Source of the DNA: Methanomassiliicoccaceae archaeon | Lineage (GTDB): Archaea > Thermoplasmatota > Thermoplasmata > Methanomassiliicoccales > Methanomethylophilaceae | Reading direction: 5' to 3' | DNA: 5,935 nucleotides | NCBI GenBank assembly: GCA_031254685.1 | Contig: JAIRTZ010000057.1 | Coordinates: 1-5,935, forward strand | Part shown: piece after piece, positions 5,342 to 5,935 of the stretch | Layout: each line of letters opens with the position of its first letter | Position numbering within the stretch: position 1 is the first letter of the stretch | The notes under the pieces: generated by a model | The model's input: the letters and a program-made list of their open reading frames with translations, nothing else | Told to the model about the DNA's origin: nothing | The model's database searches: none | Program-made: the position numbers and the translations under genes

Positions 5342-5935
5342 ATGAAGAAAGAAGGTGTGATATACAGGGTCGCAGGACCCGTTGTGACTGCCGTCGGTAT
5401 CTCCCCGAGAATGTACGATGTGGTACAGGTCGGTAACGAGAATCTGATGGGCGAGGTCATCAAGATAGTGGGAGACCACACGATCATCCAGGTTTATGAG
5501 GATACGTCCGGCGTAAGACCGGGAGAGCCGGTCTCCAACACCGGCCGTCCCCTCGTTGCGGAACTCGGCCCGGGGCTTCTGTCCTCCGTCTATGACGGGA
5601 TACAGAGACCGCTCCCGGTCCTGAAAGACAAAATGGGAGACTATATCTTCCGCGGCGTTTCCGCACCTGGATTGGACAGAGCGAAGAAATGGGATTTCAA
5701 TCCCGTTGTGAAAAAGGGCGACGAGGTCATCGGCGGCCAAGTTATAGGAACTGTGATGGAAGGAACGATGGAGCACAGGATAATGGTGCCTCCGAAGATC
5801 AAGGGAAAAGTTGAAAGCATAAAGGCAGGAAGCTTCAACGTTGAGGAAACGGTCGCCGTCATTGACGGTAATGACGTTGCTATGATGCAGAAGTGGCCCG
5901 TCCGTGTCCCCCGTCCCGTAAAAGAGAAATTCCAG
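5342..5935 (+). CDS. atpA: A-type ATP synthase catalytic subunit A, N-terminal part
   Basis: Subunit A (AhaA) carries the catalytic nucleotide sites in the A3B3 head. The window holds the first 198 codons, open to the right edge; the full protein is usually near 580 residues. Visible are the N-terminal beta-barrel (about 1-75: EGVIYRVAGPVVTAVGI, MYDVVQVGNENLMGEVI, IIQVYEDTSGVRPGEPV) and the family stretch ELGPGLLSSVYDGIQRPL (74-91). The non-homologous region unique to A/V-type catalytic subunits spans about 110-195 (GLDRAKKWDFNP, KKGDEVIGG, EHRIMVPPKIKGKV). It ends in MMQKWPVRVPRPVKEK, which directly precedes the nucleotide-binding domain. The P-loop, and any intein inserted there as in Thermoplasma, would lie beyond the edge and cannot be judged. 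The ATG follows the subunit F stop without a gap and has a good ribosome binding site. The non-homologous region excludes an F-type beta subunit. Confidence 0.97.
   Translation, partial: MKKEGVIYRVAGPVVTAVGISPRMYDVVQVGNENLMGEVIKIVGDHTIIQVYEDTSGVRPGEPVSNTGRPLVAELGPGLLSSVYDGIQRPLPVLKDKMGDYIFRGVSAPGLDRAKKWDFNPVVKKGDEVIGGQVIGTVMEGTMEHRIMVPPKIKGKVESIKAGSFNVEETVAVIDGNDVAMMQKWPVRVPRPVKEKFQ

Overview
This window carries an archaeal A1A0-type (A/V-type) ATP synthase operon. It is read left to right in the order H-I-K-E-C-F-A and runs off the right edge inside subunit A. On its left are a dCMP deaminase gene on the same strand and the first 53 codons of a divergent archaeal type I signal peptidase. The gene order matches the methanogen aha operon. 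Together with the ER/archaeal-style signal peptidase, TATA/BRE-like promoters and leaderless-style starts, it places the DNA firmly in Archaea. The GC-rich coding sequence and the Ser-Met-Met-His-Ser active-site stretch of the peptidase lean towards Thermoplasmatota, possibly a Methanomassiliicoccales-like methanogen. That lineage call is tentative and comes from reading alone.

Layout. At 1-161 (minus) is the 5' end of the signal peptidase. The gap at 162-232 holds two back-to-back TATA-like elements, each centred about 26 nt from the start codon it serves, so both flanking genes are probably leaderless. At 233-691 (plus) is dCMP deaminase with intact zinc and catalytic motifs. The 87-bp gap at 692-778 holds a good BRE/TATA pair (698-712), a short dyad (716-726) and an imperfect hairpin (742-765) in the presumed leader. 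From 779 onward the ATP synthase genes are packed with overlaps or gaps of at most 15 bp. Most have a visible Shine-Dalgarno-like sequence, often embedded in the end of the preceding gene.

How the genes work together. Subunits I (a) and K (c) form the membrane ion channel and rotor ring. H and E form the peripheral stalks. C and F join the c ring to the central stalk, and A is the catalytic subunit. Subunits B and D are expected just past the right edge. The c subunit is a single two-helix hairpin with Gln28, Glu57 and Thr58 placed as in sodium-binding c rings, so the coupling ion is the most useful open question here.

I found no mobile element, CRISPR array, RNA gene or clearly new system. 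This is mainly a conserved housekeeping region; the points worth a second look are the regulatory leader of the operon and the ion specificity of the c subunit.
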